Shown here: positions 3,910-5,546 of the stretch, one piece after another
Layout: each line of letters opens with the position of its first letter
How positions within the stretch are numbered: position 1 is the stretch's first letter
Assembly: GCA_028710655.1 (NCBI GenBank)
Contig: JAQTTS010000158.1
Location: 1 to 5,546 of the forward strand
Direction of reading: 5' to 3'
Source: Dehalococcoidales bacterium
Lineage (GTDB): Bacteria > Chloroflexota > Dehalococcoidia > Dehalococcoidales > UBA5760
DNA length: 5,546 nucleotides
The notes under the pieces: generated by a model
Told to the model about the DNA's origin: nothing
Database searches by the model: none
Seen by the model: the letters and a program-made list of their open reading frames with translations, nothing else
Program-made: the position numbers and the translations under genes

Positions 3910-4566
3910 ATGAAGGAGAAACTTTTCACTCCGGAGCAGGCGAATCCGGGCTATCCCGGCGCGCGGCCTCCGAAGGGCTGGGTCCCTCCCCTGGATGCGG
4001 TGATGTCGCTCATGGGCGTCTACGACAACAAGACCGGCTTCTGGGTAGGACTGCCGCTTCAAGCCTTGATTGAGGGTCTGAGTCAGGCCGAGCAGCTTAA
4101 CGCGCTGGGTAAGATCGACTCCCGCCAGGCCCAAACGCTGACGATCCCCTCCGGCACCGGAGCCGGTGTCTACGCTACCAGGAAGCAGATCGAGGTACCC
4201 GCCAGCGAGGTGTGGTTCCTGAGCCAGTTGCAACTGGACACCCCGGCCCAGAGCGGCGGCATTATCCTGGCCAACGTCAGGATTTCCAACTGGCTGGATT
4301 CGGCGGCTACGCCGGATACTGACGGCCTGCCCTTCTGGGCAACCGACCGCGGAGGAGCCATCGGCGGCTCTTTTGTTGCCGAGTGCTACAGCTGCGCCCC
4401 GGCTTTTGTCACTTTGGGCGACGGCATCGGCGCACCGCTCCGGTTGCCCCCGGGAAGCAAGCTGACCATCTGCGCCCAGGTAACGGTGGGCGCTCTGGGT
4501 GCGGACCGGGTGGTGACCCTGACCCCATTTGGCTGGAAAGGCAAGCTACTCGCGCCGGCATCATAG
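3910..4566 (+). CDS. Beta-rich hypothetical protein, candidate structural (capsid) protein
   Basis: A 218-residue protein without signal peptide or membrane segment. AGGAGGT at 3898-3904 lies 5 bases before the ATG. The N-terminal 75 residues are Pro/Gly-rich and then helical (TPEQANPGYPGARPPKGW, then LQALIEGLSQAEQLNAL). From about 76 to the end the pattern is alternating hydrophobic strands and turns: QTLTIP, QIEVPASEVWFLSQLQLD, GGIILANVRISNW, GGSFVAE, APLRLPPGSKLTICAQVTV, RVVTLTPFGWKGKLL. This looks like a single beta-sandwich or jelly roll. The phrase VPASEVWFL followed by RLPPGSKLTI is of a kind seen in virion and receptor-type beta domains, where a strand enters with VPAG-like turns. I cannot name the family. 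A capsid or spike role is inferred from fold impression, size and neighbours. Confidence 0.8.
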   Translation: MKEKLFTPEQANPGYPGARPPKGWVPPLDAVMSLMGVYDNKTGFWVGLPLQALIEGLSQAEQLNALGKIDSRQAQTLTIPSGTGAGVYATRKQIEVPASEVWFLSQLQLDTPAQSGGIILANVRISNWLDSAATPDTDGLPFWATDRGGAIGGSFVAECYSCAPAFVTLGDGIGAPLRLPPGSKLTICAQVTVGALGADRVVTLTPFGWKGKLLAPAS

Positions 4567-4601
4567 TCCAGGTACAATGGTTTGTTGCGATGCGACGCCT
4601 T

Positions 4602-4644
4602 GGCGGGACAGCCGCCGGGGACATCCCGGAGCTATTCCGGGGTG
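4602..4644 (+). repeat. Two intercistronic stem-loops
   Basis: The 110-base gap between the two large genes holds two hairpins. GGCGG (4602-4606) pairs with CCGCC (4612-4616). CATCCCGGA (4622-4630) pairs with TCCGGGGTG (4636-4644), a 9-bp stem with one T-G pair and a 5-base loop. No T-tract follows, so it is not a normal terminator. The position between the 218- and 272-residue genes suits an RNA processing or stabilising element that sets different protein amounts. Confidence 0.5.
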
Positions 4645-4676
4645 GGTGAACTACAGAACAAACCAGGAGGAAAAAC

Positions 4677-5495
4677 ATGTCAGGCGGTTCTTATAGTCGG
4701 GCCGAAATCCAGCGGGCCATGGACCTGATGGTGGGTGAGAGTCTGCCGGGCCGGCCCGAGCAGAGCATTTATGAGCAGAGCACCGTCCCCAACTTCACCA
4801 TTGGCGCCAAGCGGAAAGTGGACGACAGGACTTTTCGTTATTCCGGGGCGCTCGCTGCCCTGGCTGGCCTGGCCAGGCTGGTGGTCAACTCCAACTTCGA
4901 GCCCGGTTGCACCGGCCATGAAAATGAGGACGGCTACGAAGGGAGCGGAGTTATCGCCGCAGTGGGCGACAGGGTGGTCGATATCCCAGACACCGCCCTC
5001 AGGGCGAAGGACTATTACCAGGGCGGCAAGCTGGTCATCTACGGGACGGCCATCTTCCACCAGCACCATGTTGTAGGCTCGGAGCCCGGTGACGGCACCA
5101 AGGTCCGCCTCTATCTGCTGGAGCCGATATCTACCGAGGCAGTGACGGTAGGGATGGGCGTTACGGCCTACCGCAGCCCTTGCAGTGCGGTGGCCCCGGC
5201 GGGAAGTGTTAACGCGGGGTTCGAGCCGTTTGTCGGCCTCAACCTGATCCCCGTAGACATCGGCAAGTTCTTCTGGCTCCAGACGGCCGGACCTTGCATT
5301 GTTACGCCAACCGGTGGCACTTGGCCCGGCTCCGCCGCCAACCTGAGGCAGGTCTATCCCAACCCCGCCGACGGCACCATCCAGCCGGCGACCCTGAGCG
5401 ATCCGTCAGCCGGATACCAGCCAATCGGGTACCTGCTTTCCGCCACGGTTAACACCTACGGCGACCTATGGATCATGCTCCAGCTGGACAACTAA
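4677..5495 (+). CDS. Beta-rich hypothetical protein, candidate major structural protein
   Basis: A 272-residue soluble protein, not recognised by family. AGGAGG at 4665-4670 lies 6 bases before the ATG. The N-terminus (SRAEIQRAMDLMVGESLP) is helical and charged, like an assembly arm. Next come an Ala/Leu-rich helix (57-69, GALAALAGLARLV) and a strand-rich body: GVIAAVGDRVVDIPD (91-105), QGGKLVIYGTAIFHQHHVVG (115-134), TKVRLYLLEPI (141-151), and KFFWLQTAGPCIVTPTGG (197-214). It ends with the repeated pattern GYQPIGYLLSATV and GDLWIMLQLDN. The FFWLQTAGPC stretch, then a DGTI turn, then PIGYLL, resembles in style virion proteins seen in environmental phage genomes. Three cysteines (78, 169, 207) are present. 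It is the largest gene of the cluster and a fair candidate for a major capsid or decoration protein. Confidence is high in the gene, low in the role. Confidence 0.8.
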   Translation: MSGGSYSRAEIQRAMDLMVGESLPGRPEQSIYEQSTVPNFTIGAKRKVDDRTFRYSGALAALAGLARLVVNSNFEPGCTGHENEDGYEGSGVIAAVGDRVVDIPDTALRAKDYYQGGKLVIYGTAIFHQHHVVGSEPGDGTKVRLYLLEPISTEAVTVGMGVTAYRSPCSAVAPAGSVNAGFEPFVGLNLIPVDIGKFFWLQTAGPCIVTPTGGTWPGSAANLRQVYPNPADGTIQPATLSDPSAGYQPIGYLLSATVNTYGDLWIMLQLDN

Positions 5496-5505
5496 GGAGG
5501 CATCA

Positions 5506-5546
5506 ATGGACAAGGAAGCGAAAAAGAAATGGGGGCCAGTGCACGG
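5506..5546 (+). CDS. Start of the next cluster gene (partial)
   Basis: TAAGGAGG at 5493-5500, which contains the stop codon of the preceding gene, is followed after 5 bases by ATG at 5506. Thirteen full codons are visible, encoding a lysine-rich start (MDKEAKKKWGPVH). It cannot be identified. The overlap of stop codon and ribosome binding site shows that the operon continues beyond the window. Confidence 0.75.
   Translation, partial: MDKEAKKKWGPVH

Noticed and set aside
4680..5069. 129-residue minus-strand and 113-residue plus-strand frames inside the 272-residue gene
   Set aside because: Both overlap a gene with a strong start site and coherent beta-rich protein; low-complexity, out-of-frame readings.

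Overview
The window looks bacterial: a type II lipoprotein signal with a lipobox, Shine-Dalgarno sites before nearly every gene, sigma70-like promoters and hairpin terminators. It appears to be two different pieces of DNA joined near position 2,660-2,700. The left part is AT-richer and looks like chromosome. The right part is GC-richer and looks like the start of a virus-like or other integrated element. The organism cannot be named from the sequence alone. A Chloroflexota (Dehalococcoidia-like) or similar anaerobe is only an impression from the style of the regulator and methyltransferase.

Left part, 1 to about 2,660. On the minus strand, entering from the window edge, is a lipoprotein gene with an Ig/fibronectin-III-like domain. 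It is interrupted by one in-frame TAG where the domain continues unchanged on the far side (a pseudogene or a sequencing error). A 516-base divergent spacer holds a dense nest of perfect palindromes (493-531) and a good extended -10 promoter leading into a MarR-family regulator (818-1333, plus). Convergent to it is a SAM-dependent methyltransferase (1657-2412, minus) with its own promoter and a strong ribosome binding site.

Junction, about 2,663-2,953. A short sequence resembles the 3' end of a tRNA-like gene (T-arm plus acceptor end) read on the minus strand, and is a candidate attachment site. Just inside it are a TTGACA promoter and four successive stem-loops in 170 bases. One is a long composite hairpin followed by a T-tract. 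Together they would form a heavily folded leader RNA.

Right part, 2,977 to the end. Six tightly spaced plus-strand genes plus the start of a seventh form one operon-like run, mostly with AGGAGG-type ribosome binding sites. They are a 70-aa protein, a 54-aa basic helical protein, two tandem paralogous small membrane proteins whose helix is half methionine (13 Met in 25 residues), and two beta-rich proteins of 218 and 272 aa with the look of structural proteins. No function can be assigned by recognised homology. The arrangement (tiny single-helix membrane proteins followed by two beta-rich proteins) suggests the virion module of a tailless, possibly membrane-containing virus. That is the most interesting hypothesis here, but it is inference.
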